Part shown: in pieces, positions 28,319-37,859 of the stretch
How positions within the stretch are numbered: the stretch's first letter is position 1
Layout: every line of letters starts with the position of its first letter
Assembly: GCA_963803265.1 (NCBI GenBank)
Contig: CAWDLZ010000020.1
Coordinates: forward strand, 248,001 to 312,000
DNA length: 64,000 bases
From: CAIKMD01 sp963803265
Lineage (GTDB): Bacteria; Pseudomonadota; Alphaproteobacteria; ATCC43930; CGMCC-115725
Direction of reading: 5' to 3'
The notes under the pieces: model-generated
What the model was told of the DNA's origin: nothing
The model's database searches: none
Seen by the model: the letters and a program-made list of their open reading frames with translations, nothing else
Position numbers and translations under genes: made by a program

Positions 28319-28963
28319 ATGAGCGGGCGCGCGGTCAAGATCCTCGGGCATGAGAGGATCTATAAGGGCTTTTTCCAGCTCGACCGCTATCGCCTGCGGC
28401 ACCTTCTCTATGGCGGGGGCTGGAGCGCGGAAATCAAGCGGGAAATATTCTCGCGCGGCTCGAGCGCCGGTGTCCTGCTCTACGATCCCGCTCGGGACAA
28501 GGTGGTCTTGGTCGAGCAGTTCCGCCTCGCGGCGCAGCTCGCCGGCTTCCCGCCCTGGCAGATCGAGGTCGTTGCCGGCATCGTCGACGAGGCGGGCGAA
28601 AGCGCGGCCCAAGTCGCGCGGCGCGAGGCGGGCGAAGAGGCCGGCCTTGCGATTATCGGGACACCCAAGCTCATTCATCGCTTCATGCCGAGCTCCGGCG
28701 GCTGCACCGAAATCGTCGATTTGTTCTATGCGCGCGTGGATGCGCGCAGCGCCGGCGGCATCCACGGCCTCGCCGCGGAGCACGAGGACATCAAGGTGAT
28801 GGTCCTGAGCTATCGCGCGGCGATGAGCCGGCTGCGGGCGGGCAAGATCCAGAACGGCGCGACTCTGTTGGCGCTGCACTGGCTCGCCGCCAACCGGGCA
28901 CGGCTCCGCCGCGAAAAAAAGCCGGCTCGCCCGCGGCGGCGAGCACCGGATCGAGGCCGGTGA
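28319..28963 (+). CDS. Nudix hydrolase, ADP-ribose pyrophosphatase-like
   Basis: A 214-residue Nudix protein. The Nudix box is GIVDEAGESAAQVARREAGEEAGL-like sequence (residues about 91-113) with all catalytic glutamates. Upstream it has the NudF-type GFFQLDRYRLRH and FSRGSSAGVLLYDPARDKVV, which point to ADP-ribose or other nucleoside diphosphate sugars. The start at 28319 gives MSGRAVKILGHERIYKGF. It is divergent from the 2OG oxygenase and convergent with the TonB receptor gene. Confidence 0.9.
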   Translation: MSGRAVKILGHERIYKGFFQLDRYRLRHLLYGGGWSAEIKREIFSRGSSAGVLLYDPARDKVVLVEQFRLAAQLAGFPPWQIEVVAGIVDEAGESAAQVARREAGEEAGLAIIGTPKLIHRFMPSSGGCTEIVDLFYARVDARSAGGIHGLAAEHEDIKVMVLSYRAAMSRLRAGKIQNGATLLALHWLAANRARLRREKKPARPRRRAPDRGR

Positions 28964-28976
28964 TTCCGGCGCATCG

Positions 28977-31093
28977 TCAGAACGCTGCCTGGAGCGTGAG
29001 GCGAACGGACAACGGCTCGACCGGCTTGAACTCTATGCCGTAGGTCGGCTGGGTCTCGCCGGGCAATTGCGTCGCGTAATAATAGTCGATCTGATGCGCG
29101 TGCGAATTGAACAGGTTGAAGACGTCGAATTGCGCGTGCCAGATTTCGCTGATGCGATAGCCGACCCGCGCGTCCCACAGCGCGGTCGGGCCCGAGCGCA
29201 CGCTGCCATCCTCCAAGAGCGGCCGCGGCCCGAAATAGCGGAAGCGCAAGCCGCCATCCCAGGCGCCCAGATTCTGAATCGCCATCTCGGCCGAGGCGAT
29301 GACCTTCGCCGCTTCCGGAATGTAATTCCCCGGATGCCCGGGCTCGACATCGCAGCACCCGGTATCCGGCGCCGTGAAGCGCGCGCGCGTGAAGTCGAAA
29401 TCGCCGTTGAAGGACAGCCACGACAAGGGCGCGTAGCTGGCGCCCAACTCGATCCCCGTGCGGTTGCTCGGCCGGCCGACCGAGGTTACCGCCTCGTCGC
29501 CATCGAAAGTCGCCTCATTGGCGAGGTTCAGCACGAACACAGCGGCGGAAACGCTGAGCTTCGGCACGACTTCCGAACGCGCCCCGGCCTCATAGCCTTC
29601 GGCTTTCGTGAGAAGCGGCGTCTTGGCTTGAGCGACGACCGTGTTGTTGCCCTGCTGCTGGTTGACCTCGGTGTCGAGGGCATCGACCGTCGAGAGCGCG
29701 CCGCGCAGATCGTTGCTGTGATAGCCCTGGCCATAGCTCACGTAGAACTCGGTCTTCTGCCACGGACCGAAGATCGCATTGGCCTTGGGGCTGAACATGC
29801 CTTTCGCGGTCGACCCCGAATTCGTCGCGATGGGCGCGCTCGCGTCCGAACCGTAAAACACATCCTGCCGCACGCCCAAGACGGTGCGGAATTTATCGAG
29901 CCACTCCGTGCGATTCTCGGCATAGGCCCCGCCGCTCGACTCGAGAATGCGATCGTCGCGCACCGTGAAGCGAATCACGTCGTCCGTGGTCTCGTCGAGG
30001 CCCATATGGTTGAAATCGGTGCGGGTCTCGAGCCCGAGGGTGTTGTCCAATTCGCGGCCGAAGAGCTTGCCGAACGCGGTGGCGCTGGCCGCGCCGCCGA
30101 CGATCTGGCGCCGCTCCTGCTGCTCGAACTGGTCGCCTACGCCCGCCGGAAACAGCACGTCGCCGTCGAAATCGTTGAAGAGCTGCAGCGCGTAGCCGAT
30201 CATATAAGCGTTCGCCCTGATCTGCCTCGCATCGTCGGTATCGACGTATTTGCCCGAGAAGCTGTAGCGCTCGGAACTGCCGCCATCGGTCGGATCGAGC
30301 GGGCCGTAAAGACCGATCACGCCGGCCGCGACCGCGCGCTCGGGGATCTGGTTGGTCGCGTGCCAGGCATCGTCCATGAACATGGCCGTCGCCGAGAAAC
30401 CGTTATCCGGCGCGCCTTGGCTGTAGCGCAGCACGAGGTTGCCTTTGTTGAAATTATCCGGAATGACCCATGGCCCATCGACATGGTCGTATTCGGTCGC
30501 GAGCAGCAGATTGCCGCCGGCCCAGGGCCGCGACATCGCGCTAAAGCCGCGATAATCGCCGAGCGTGCCGACGCTGACCGATGCGAGATCGTGCGGCAAG
30601 GTATCGACATAATCGATGCTCGCCGCGCCCGCCGTGTCGAAATCGCCCTTGTCGGCGAAATACGGGCCCTTGCTGTAATCGATGCCGCTGACCAGCTCGG
30701 GGATCATGAAGTTGAGGTCGGAATAGCCCTGGCCATGCGCGTTGGTCGGCAGATTGACCGGCATGTCGTCGAGCGAGATGTCGATGTCGGTGCCATGATC
30801 GAGATTGAAGCCGCGCATGAAATACTGGTTCGCCTTGCCCTCGGCGCTGTGCTGGGTGACGATCAGGCCGGGCACGGTTTCGAGCAGCTCGCCGGGGCGA
30901 TAGGTCGGCAACTCCTCGAGCTCTGCGCCGAAACCGTCCCCTCGGTCGCCGTGTCGGCAGAGCCGACCGGCGAACCGGTGACCGTGACCTCGTCCATCAC
31001 CTGCGCCCCGACCGAGGCGGGCTGGCCGAACAGGAAGACCGCAAGGAAGGTGAAAAGCAGCACGGGCTGCGAGCCGAGTCTTAGAATATCCAT
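28977..31093 (-). pseudogene. TonB-dependent outer-membrane receptor, one frameshift, under cobalamin riboswitch
   Basis: The 5' part (31093 to about 30922) encodes a signal peptide (MDILRLGSQPVLLFTFLAVF) and a TonB box (MDEVTVTGSP). The rest, one frame away from about 30922, is a full plug and barrel: ELEELPTYRPGELLETVPG, YFMRGFNLDHGTDIDISLD, LNFMIPELVSGIDYSKGP, and a final strand ending LSVRLTLQAAF with the terminal aromatic needed for insertion. The joined protein is about 705 residues. The lesion has the sense of one lost (or two added) bases and separates export signal from receptor. A cobalamin riboswitch lies in the leader, so the expected ligand is a cobamide, cobinamide or cobalt complex. 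Confidence 0.88.
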
Positions 31094-31231
31094 GTTCCCC
31101 TCGAACGCGGATGGGCGAACTTGCCCGACATCCGCGAACGAAAAGAACCGACCCAAACGACTGGCGCGCGAGCGCCGGACCGACCCCTCATCGAGACACC
31201 CCGCTCGACGCGCCCGCGAATGACCACGGCG

Positions 31232-31400
31232 ATGGCAGGTCTCCGGGCTCGCGGGTCCTTGCCTCGCGCCGCCTTCCCAGCTTTCGCCAGTGGCATGAGA
31301 GCGCTCGGCTCGCCGCTTACAGTTACGGGGGTAGCCGCGGCTTCGGACAGACCGTCCTCACCGCGTTCCCTTTTGATCCCCGAAGGGAACCATCGGGTTG
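31232..31400 (-). promoter_or_regulatory. Cobalamin (B12) riboswitch
   Basis: On the minus strand this leader contains the hallmarks of the adenosylcobalamin riboswitch in order: GGGAACGCGGTG, CCGAAGCCGCGGCTACCCCC, the CCCCCGTAACTGTAAGCGGC core, ATGCCACTGGC, CTGGGAAGGC and the closing AGCCCGGAGACCTGCC (B12 box). It ends about 140 bases before the TonB receptor start. By family knowledge, bound cobalamin lowers expression of the downstream transporter gene. This is the only content of the 383-base gap between the receptor and cysK. Confidence 0.95.
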
Positions 31401-31476
31401 ACGCTAGCCTCGACGCTCGGATTGGGTCAAGCGCGATGGTTGATCCCTCGCCGCAGGCCCCTTAGTCTTGGACCTC

Positions 31477-32484
31477 ATGACGATTCGCGACGGCTTCATC
31501 GGCACCATCGGCAACACGCCGCTCATCCGCTTGCGCCGCGCCTCGGAGGAAACCGGCTGCGCGATCCTGGGCAAGGCGGAATTCCTCAATCCCGGCGGCT
31601 CGGTCAAGGACCGCGCCGCGCTCTATATCGTTAAAGACGCGGAGGAGCGCGGCCTCTTGAAGCCGGGCGGCGTCATTGTCGAGGGCACCGCCGGCAATAC
31701 CGGCATCGGCCTCGCTCTCGTCGGCAACGCGCTCGGCTATCGCTCGGTCATCGTCATGCCCGAGACGCAGAGCCAGGAAAAGAAGGACATGCTGCGTCTG
31801 TGCGGCGCCGATCTTCGCCTCGTGCCCGCCGTGCCCTACGCCAATCCGATGAACTATGTGCGCTATTCCGAGACCCTGGCGAAGGAGGTCGCGGCGACAT
31901 CGAAAACGGGCGCGATCTGGGCCAATCAATTCGACAATCTCGCCAACCGCCGCGCGCATTACGAAACCACCGGCCCCGAGATCTGGGCGGAAACGCAAGG
32001 CAAGGTCGATGGGTTCGTCGCGTCCGTCGGCACCGGCGGCACGCTGGCGGGCACGGCGATGGCGCTGAAAGAGCGCAACAAACACATCCAATGCTGTCTC
32101 GCCGACCCGATGGGCTCGGCGATCTATAATTATTACGCCCATGGCGTGTTGAGGGCGGAAGGGAATTCCATCACCGAAGGGATCGGCCAGGGCCGCATCA
32201 CCAAGAACCTGGAAGGCGCGCCGCTCGACGGCTGGTTCCAGATCACCGACGAGGAGATGCTGCCGGTCCTCTTTAATCTCGTCACCGAGGAGGGGCTGAT
32301 CCTCGGCGGCTCGACTGGCATCAACATCCTGGGCGCGGTCAAGCTGGCCAAGGAACTCGGCCCCGGCCACACCGTCGTGACCATCCTCGCCGATTACGGC
32401 ACACGCTATCAATCGAAGCTCTTCAACCCGGCCTTCCTGCGCGAGAAGAAGCTGCCCGTGCCGGCTTGGCTGGATCACCCTTAA
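31477..32484 (+). CDS. cysK: Cysteine synthase family PLP enzyme
   Basis: A 335-residue fold-type II PLP enzyme. The PLP lysine is K44 in NPGGSVKDRAA; the phosphate loop is GTAGNTGIG; later segments are PETQSQEKKDMLRLCGADL, GTGGTLAGT and GGSTGINILGAVKLA. It makes cysteine (or a relative) from O-acetylserine and sulfide. The ATG at 31477 is preferred over a TTG nine bases before it. The sulfurtransferase gene begins one base after its stop, so sulfur assimilation and sulfur transfer are coupled here. Confidence 0.93.
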   Translation: MTIRDGFIGTIGNTPLIRLRRASEETGCAILGKAEFLNPGGSVKDRAALYIVKDAEERGLLKPGGVIVEGTAGNTGIGLALVGNALGYRSVIVMPETQSQEKKDMLRLCGADLRLVPAVPYANPMNYVRYSETLAKEVAATSKTGAIWANQFDNLANRRAHYETTGPEIWAETQGKVDGFVASVGTGGTLAGTAMALKERNKHIQCCLADPMGSAIYNYYAHGVLRAEGNSITEGIGQGRITKNLEGAPLDGWFQITDEEMLPVLFNLVTEEGLILGGSTGINILGAVKLAKELGPGHTVVTILADYGTRYQSKLFNPAFLREKKLPVPAWLDHP

Positions 32485-32485
32485 G

Positions 32486-33344
32486 ATGCCCTACGCTCAC
32501 CCGGAAGCGCTGGTTTCGACCGAATGGCTGAGCGAGCATTACGACCGCCCGGACGTCCGCGTGGTCGACGGCTCCTTCACCCTGCCGGGCGTCGCGCCGA
32601 CCGCGCAGGAGGAATATGCGCGGCGCCACATTCCGGGCGCGGTCTTCTTCGACATCGACGCGATTTCCGACCACGCCAATCCCCTGCCCCACATGCTGCC
32701 GAGCGAGGCCGACTTCGCCGCGGCAGCAGGCCGGCTCGGTTCTCGGCGACGATTGCCGCGTCGTCGTTTACGACCTCGCGGGATTCAATTCCGCGCCGCG
32801 GGTGTGGTGGATGCTGACGAGCTTCGGCCACCGCAATGTCGCGCTGCTCGATGGCGGCTTGCCCAAATGGCTCGCCGAGGGACGGCCCGTCACGGCGCTG
32901 GTGCCCAAGCCGCGGCCGGCGATCTTCACGGCGAAATTCGACCGCGCGCGGGTGCGCGACAAGGCGCAGCTGCTGGCGAACCTCGCCGCCCGCAGCCAGC
33001 AGGTGATCGACGCGCGCGCCGCCGCACGCTTCGCCGGCACCGCGCCCGAGCCGCGCCCCGGCCTGCGCGCCGGCCACATACCAGGCAGTCTCAACCTGCC
33101 CTACGACCAGCTCGCCGACAAGACCACCCGCACGCTTCTGCCCGCCGCGGAGATCGAGAAACGCTTCCGCGCGGCGGGGGTCGAGCGCAACAAGCCGGCG
33201 ATCACCAGTTGCGGCTCGGGCGTCACCGCCTGCGCGCTGGCCTTTGCCCTTCATCTTATCGGCTGGCCGGAGGCCGTGGTCTATGACGGCTCGTGGTCGG
33301 AATGGGGCCTGCCCGGCGACACGCCCGTGGAGCAGGGAACCTAA
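32486..33344 (+). pseudogene. sseA: 3-mercaptopyruvate sulfurtransferase, one frameshift
   Basis: Two rhodanese domains. The first part (MPYAHPEALVSTEWLSEHYD, DGSFTLPG, RRHIPGAVFFDID) runs to about 32738, then the frame moves by one base and continues VLGDDCRVVVYDLAGFNSA, GHRNVALLDGGLPKWLAEG and GHIPGSLNLPYDQL, with the catalytic persulfide cysteine in SCGSGVTACALA. Joined length is about 285 residues, normal for SseA. It transfers sulfur from 3-mercaptopyruvate to thiols or cyanide. The lesion adds one base near GGTT at 32738-32741. It follows cysK directly and overlaps the convergent DoxX gene by four bases. Confidence 0.87.
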
Positions 33345-33799
33345 AGCTCGCGCGGCAGGCGCCGGTCGAGCGAGTAAGGACCGCCGCCACGGAGCGCGAT
33401 GGCAAACATCACGATTCCCCACAGCAACGTGTACTCATAGGCGTGATAGCCGTGCGGCCAGAACACGGTGAAAGTGATGATCGCCAAGTCGATCGCGGCG
33501 GCGGCCGCGAAGAATCGCGTGTAGAGGCCGAGGACGATGCATATCCCGCCGATGAACTCGACGAAGGTCAGCAGGAAATTCTGAACCGGACCGAATTGCG
33601 GCCCCAAGGCGGCAACCGAGGCGCCATGCATGAGGGCGGAGACGATCGCCGGCAGGCGAACCAGCTTCTCGGCGCCATGATGCACAAGGTCGAGCCCGCT
33701 GGCGACGCGGATGATGGTCCAGGAAAGCGGGATCGCGCGCGCATAAAAGGGCGCGAGAAACGGCAGCAGAAACTGGGGGCGTGGTGTCGCCTCGGACAT
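33341..33799 (-). CDS. DoxX family membrane protein
   Basis: A 152-residue protein with four membrane helices. The DoxX pattern is visible: PLSWTIIRVASGLDLVHHGA in the first helix, then LTFVEFIGGICIVLGLYTR, FAAAAAIDLAIITFTVF and EYTLLWGIVMFAIALRGGG. Family members are linked to redox and thiosulfate metabolism or to quinone reduction, but most are uncharacterised. It overlaps the end of the sulfurtransferase gene on the opposite strand, which may be meaningful given the sulfur theme. Confidence 0.9.
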   Translation of the reverse strand: MSEATPRPQFLLPFLAPFYARAIPLSWTIIRVASGLDLVHHGAEKLVRLPAIVSALMHGASVAALGPQFGPVQNFLLTFVEFIGGICIVLGLYTRFFAAAAAIDLAIITFTVFWPHGYHAYEYTLLWGIVMFAIALRGGGPYSLDRRLPREL

Positions 33800-33965
33800 G
33801 GTGAATGGTGACGCTCGCGAATGTTAGGAAGATCGGCGATTCATCCTAGGCGCCGCGACACTCCTTCATCCCCGTCGATGCCGCAGGATGCGGGTGCGGC
33901 TTGACGCCGCGCGCCGCCTCGTGTTGTCTTATCCGAGGATCGGCCGCGGGGTGGAGGGCGCCGGC

Positions 33966-34994
33966 ATGAAAGTCGGGATTTTCGATCACCTCGATCGCGG
34001 CGATGCGCCGCTCACGCAGCTTTATGAAGAGCGGCTTGCCCTCATCGAGGCGGCGGACGCGGCCGGGATCGAGAGTTATCACCTCGCCGAGCACCACTGG
34101 AATCCGGTCGGCATGGCGCCGTTGCCGGGCGTGTTCCTGGGCGCGGCGGCCGCGCGCACCAAGCGCATCCGGCTGGGGCCGCTCGCCTACGCGCTCGCGT
34201 TCCACAACCCGCTGATCCTCGCCGAGGAAGTGGCGATGCTCGATCAGCTCTCGGGCGGCCGGTTCGAGCTCGGCGTCGGGCGCGGCATCTCGCCCTGGGA
34301 ACTCTCGATGTTCGGCGTCACCATGAACGAGACGCGCGACCTCTTCCGCGAGGCGATGGACGTGATGGTGCAGTACTTCACCAGCGACCGCGTCACGCAT
34401 CGCGGGCGGCGCTGGCAGTATTACGACGTGCCGGTCGAGCTGAAACCGGTGCAGAAGCCGTTCCCGCCGCTCTGGTACGGCTCGACCTCGGGCGCCACCC
34501 GCGACTATATCGCATCGCTGGGGGCGGCGATGAATTCGGGCTGGGCGCCCTCGGCGCGCATCAAGCAGTCGGTCGATCTTTACGCCCAAGCCTGGGAGCG
34601 CAACAAGGACGCGCCCTTGCGCGCGGGCCGGCCGGCGGAAGCGATCCTCGGCTCGGTGCGGCTCATCGTCATCGCCGAGACCGACGCGGAAGCCGAGAAG
34701 CTGGCTCAAGGCGCTTATCAGCGCTGGTACACGAGCCTCGAGCAGCAGGCCAACAGCTTCAACTTCACCGCGCTTTTCCTCACCGCCGATTACGAGGTCG
34801 CGCGCCGGCGCGTCGCCTGCGTGATCGCGGGCTCGCCCGAAACCGTGAAGGCCGAGCTGCTGAAGCACATTCGCGATTCGGGCGTCAACTATCCGCTGCT
34901 GCAGCTCGCTTTCGGCAATCTCAGCCACGCCCAGGCGCTGCGCAGCCTGGCGTTGTTCACGCGCGAAATCCTGCCCGATATCCGCAAGCTTTAG
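33966..34994 (+). CDS. LLM-class flavin-dependent oxidoreductase
   Basis: A 342-residue bacterial-luciferase-like TIM barrel. Segments include MKVGIFDHLDRGDAPLTQLY, ESYHLAEHHWNPVGM, TKRIRLGPLAYALAFHNPL, AEEVAMLDQLSGGRFELGVGRG and LWYGSTSGATRDYIASLG. It uses reduced FMN (or F420) to oxygenate or reduce an unknown substrate. GGAGGG precedes the ATG at 33966. A second, diverged member lies 0.9 kb downstream on the same strand, separated by a DUF3108 gene on the other strand. Confidence 0.9.
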   Translation: MKVGIFDHLDRGDAPLTQLYEERLALIEAADAAGIESYHLAEHHWNPVGMAPLPGVFLGAAAARTKRIRLGPLAYALAFHNPLILAEEVAMLDQLSGGRFELGVGRGISPWELSMFGVTMNETRDLFREAMDVMVQYFTSDRVTHRGRRWQYYDVPVELKPVQKPFPPLWYGSTSGATRDYIASLGAAMNSGWAPSARIKQSVDLYAQAWERNKDAPLRAGRPAEAILGSVRLIVIAETDAEAEKLAQGAYQRWYTSLEQQANSFNFTALFLTADYEVARRRVACVIAGSPETVKAELLKHIRDSGVNYPLLQLAFGNLSHAQALRSLALFTREILPDIRKL

Positions 34995-35800
34995 GGCGCG
35001 GCCTTGCCGCAAGCCGCGAAGCTCGCGCAGAGATGGTCGAACGTCACGACGAGCGGCAGGTACCACACCGTCACCCGCAGCGAATAGGGCAGCAGATTGG
35101 CGTCGTCGGTGAAGGCCGCCTCGACCGCGCGGGGCGCGTTCTCGGGGTCGGCATCCTCGCTCGATTCCCCCTTGAAACCCGCGATCGGCCGGAGGGTGAG
35201 AAGGACGCGGATCACGCCTTCCTTTCCCCCCGCCGAGACGACGTGCACGAGGACGTCGAAGCGGCGCGCGCCGTCATAGACGGGCACCGCGAAGTCGCTT
35301 GCCGGCGCGGGCCTGTGGAGCAGGAGCGCGCGGCGGATGGCCGCCAGCGCCGAGACCGGATCGACCACGTTGCGCCGATCGAGGTCGGGAAGCGGCGGCT
35401 TGCGGCTGGTATCCGTGGCGCCGCGCTCGGCGATCGTCGCGCCGTCGCGGTTGACGAAGCGCATGCTGATGCGGCTGTCGCGCCGGTGGCGCAGATCGTA
35501 GAGCGCATCGTAATCGAGCGGCGCCGCCGAGCCGTCATCGCCAAGCCGACCCTCGCCCACGGCTCGACCGCGGAAATGGGTGACCCAGCGCGGCAGCCCC
35601 TGGGACTCGATCGCGATCTCGTCGCGGTAGGCCGCGCCGTCGCCGGTGAAGCCAAAGCGGATCTCACCGGCCGGCAGACCCGCATAGCTCACGCGGTAAA
35701 GGGCGTAGAGCGCCTCGGCCTGCGCGGGCGGGATCGCGAGGACCGAAGCGGCGAGGAATGCCGGCAGGCCAAGCGCGAAGAAGCGGCTAAGATCGAGCAT
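34991..35800 (-). CDS. DUF3108 periplasmic protein
   Basis: A 269-residue exported protein. The signal peptide is MLDLSRFFALGLPAFLAASV with cleavage after AQA. The mature part starts ALYALYRVSYAGLPAGEIRF, the usual DUF3108 opening, and continues as beta-rich sequence (DYDALYDLRHRRDSRISMRF, YDGARRFDVLVHVVSAGG) with two cysteines near the end (CASFAACG). GGAGGAAGCCC precedes the ATG. It overlaps the upstream LLM gene by four bases, convergently. The function is undefined; an envelope role is likely. Confidence 0.88.
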   Translation of the reverse strand: MLDLSRFFALGLPAFLAASVLAIPPAQAEALYALYRVSYAGLPAGEIRFGFTGDGAAYRDEIAIESQGLPRWVTHFRGRAVGEGRLGDDGSAAPLDYDALYDLRHRRDSRISMRFVNRDGATIAERGATDTSRKPPLPDLDRRNVVDPVSALAAIRRALLLHRPAPASDFAVPVYDGARRFDVLVHVVSAGGKEGVIRVLLTLRPIAGFKGESSEDADPENAPRAVEAAFTDDANLLPYSLRVTVWYLPLVVTFDHLCASFAACGKAAP

Positions 35801-35872
35801 GGGCTTCCTCCGATCGGAGGGACTATACTTGAATGAAACCGCGCGGACGATAGCGGCCACGGGAGGCAAGCA

Positions 35873-36946
35873 ATGAAATTCGGGTATTTCACGCTGAGCG
35901 ACAATCACTATTCCAACAATCCCCGCTCGCCGAACCAGTGCGTGATGGACCTGGTCGACGAGGCGATCTACGCCGAATCGATCGGGCTCAACTCGGCCTG
36001 GATCGGCGAGCACCACTTCAACTCGCTCGGCGTGCTGTCCTGTCCCGATATCGCGCTCGCCTACATCGCCGCGCGCACCCAGAGGATTCGACTGGCGCCC
36101 GCCGTCACCGTGCTGCCGATCCATCATCCGATCCGGGTGGCCGAGCAATGGGCGACGCTCGATCTCTTGAGCGGCGGGCGAGTCGATTTCGCCACGGGCC
36201 GCGGCTATGACCGCGGCGAATACTTGCCCTTCAAGGCGCCGTTCGACGACAACGCGACCGCCTTCGCCGAGGGGCTTGGGATCGTGAACCGGCTGTGGTC
36301 GAGCGACGCGCCGATCTCGCATAAGGGCAAGTATTACGAGTTCGAGAGCGTCGCGATCACGCCGCGCCCGATCCAGCGCCCGATTCCGATCCACATCGCT
36401 TCGTTCTCGCGGCCGACCATAGAGGTCGCCGCGCGCCACGGATTCGGACTCGTCTTCGCGGCCTTCGCCGCCACGATCACGCTGGGCGGCGTCGCCGAGG
36501 GCGTGCGGTACTACAAGGAAGCCTGCGCGCGCAACGGGGTTGCGCCGGGACGGCTCGTCTCGAGCTACTTCATCCATTTCGCCGACACGCCAGAAGAGGA
36601 GCGCGCCGCGCGCGAGCGCCAGATGCGCTATGCGCGCGAATGCGGCGGCGCGGTCTCGCCGGGCGACCGCGACACCGCACCCAAGACTTACGATTACTAT
36701 CACGACTTCAAGGACAAGATGCGGAAGACGCGCGCCGAAGATCTCGATTCGCGCTCCATCCTGCTGGGGAAGGCGCCGCGCATCATCGAGACCTTGAAGA
36801 CGATGGAGGAGATCGGCTTCGACGAGATCATTCTCTACTTCGGCGTCGGCTTGAAGCCGCACGCGCAGGTGCGCGAGGAGATGGCGCGCTTCATGGCGGA
36901 AGTCGCGCCGGCCTTCGCCGGAGCCGGGCAATCGGGGCCGCGTTAG
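35873..36946 (+). CDS. LLM-class flavin-dependent oxidoreductase
   Basis: A 357-residue luciferase-like monooxygenase family protein: MKFGYFTLSDNHYSNNPRSP, SAWIGEHHFNSLGVLSCP, TQRIRLAPAVTVLPIHHPI, GGRVDFATGRGYDRGEYLPF and IPIHIASFSRPTIEVAARHG. GGAGGCAAGCA precedes the ATG. It differs enough from the copy at 33966-34994 to have another substrate. These enzymes commonly desulfonate or oxygenate small organics. Confidence 0.9.
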   Translation: MKFGYFTLSDNHYSNNPRSPNQCVMDLVDEAIYAESIGLNSAWIGEHHFNSLGVLSCPDIALAYIAARTQRIRLAPAVTVLPIHHPIRVAEQWATLDLLSGGRVDFATGRGYDRGEYLPFKAPFDDNATAFAEGLGIVNRLWSSDAPISHKGKYYEFESVAITPRPIQRPIPIHIASFSRPTIEVAARHGFGLVFAAFAATITLGGVAEGVRYYKEACARNGVAPGRLVSSYFIHFADTPEEERAARERQMRYARECGGAVSPGDRDTAPKTYDYYHDFKDKMRKTRAEDLDSRSILLGKAPRIIETLKTMEEIGFDEIILYFGVGLKPHAQVREEMARFMAEVAPAFAGAGQSGPR

Positions 36947-36979
36947 CGAGGTCTTCCGGTCGATCGCACCGCTTGCCGC

Positions 36980-37846
36980 TCAATGCGACATGAAAACCGG
37001 CACGGTCATGTGCTGGAGCACGGTGCGGGTGACGCCGCCAAGGATGAGCTCGATGGTTCGCGAATGACCGTAACCGCCCATCACGATGAGGTCGCAACCG
37101 CGGTCTGTCGCCTGCGACAGGATGAGATCGCCCGCCGCGATGGCGTCGGAGACAAGATGCGAGGCTTCCGCGCGAATGTCGTGCCGCGCGAGATGCTGGG
37201 CCAAGCCGGTCGCGGCTCGGGCGTCATGCCCCTTGGCGCCGCGCGTCGGGCCGATCGAGACCACCGTCACCGTCTCGGCGGATCGCAGCAGCGGCAGCGC
37301 ATCGCCCACGGCGCGCGCAGCCTCTCGGGTTCCGCTCCACGCCACCAACACGTTCTTGCCCACGGTATCGATGCTGCCGGCATAGGGCACGATCAGCACC
37401 GGCCGGCCACAGCCCATCATCACCGTCTCGGGGAGCTTCGCCAGCTTGTCGAAGAGCGGGTGACCGGGATCGGCTTGGCCGAGCACCGCGAGGTCGGCAT
37501 AGTGCGCCTGCTCGATGACCGACGTGACGAGATCGCCGGCTTTTTCCGTGACGACCTGCCAGTCCGCGGTAAGGCCGGCGCGGTTGGTCTCGGCGCGGAA
37601 AGCCGCCTCGATTTGCGCGGCCCGGGCGAAGGCGGCATCCCGCTCCCGCACGTATATCGTGCGATAGGCGTTGTCCTCGACATAGGCCTCCGATACGAGA
37701 TCGGGAAAGGGAACCCGCGGCATCTCGAATCCATAGAGCCCGACGAGGCGAGCCTTGTCGCGCCGCGCGATCGAGACGGCGAGCCGCAACCGCCTCTCGT
37801 AACCGGGATGACTGTCGAGGTGAACGAGAATATCCTCGAATACCAT
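36980..37846 (-). CDS. Universal stress protein, tandem UspA
   Basis: A 288-residue protein with two UspA domains. The first begins MVFEDILVHLDSHPGYERRL; the second begins KNVLVAWSGTREAARAVGDA and ends with the ATP-binding motif MGGYGHSRTIELILGGVTRTVL. It is cytoplasmic and probably binds nucleotide. GGAGAGAACG precedes the ATG. It follows the DUF6455 gene by 13 bases on the same strand, so both are probably driven by the FNR-type site at 38373-38386, in line with low-oxygen induction of such proteins. Confidence 0.93.
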   Translation of the reverse strand: MVFEDILVHLDSHPGYERRLRLAVSIARRDKARLVGLYGFEMPRVPFPDLVSEAYVEDNAYRTIYVRERDAAFARAAQIEAAFRAETNRAGLTADWQVVTEKAGDLVTSVIEQAHYADLAVLGQADPGHPLFDKLAKLPETVMMGCGRPVLIVPYAGSIDTVGKNVLVAWSGTREAARAVGDALPLLRSAETVTVVSIGPTRGAKGHDARAATGLAQHLARHDIRAEASHLVSDAIAAGDLILSQATDRGCDLIVMGGYGHSRTIELILGGVTRTVLQHMTVPVFMSH

Positions 37847-37859
37847 CGTTCTCTCCGCC

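Noticed and set aside
29067..31223. 718-codon open frame opposite the TonB receptor
   Set aside because: Shadow of the receptor gene; it also runs across the riboswitch and has repetitive arginine/isoleucine/alanine composition.
34991..36931. 646-codon minus-strand frame extending the DUF3108 gene upstream
   Set aside because: The real protein begins with a signal peptide at 35800 behind GGAGGAAGCCC; the extension is antisense to an LLM oxidoreductase.
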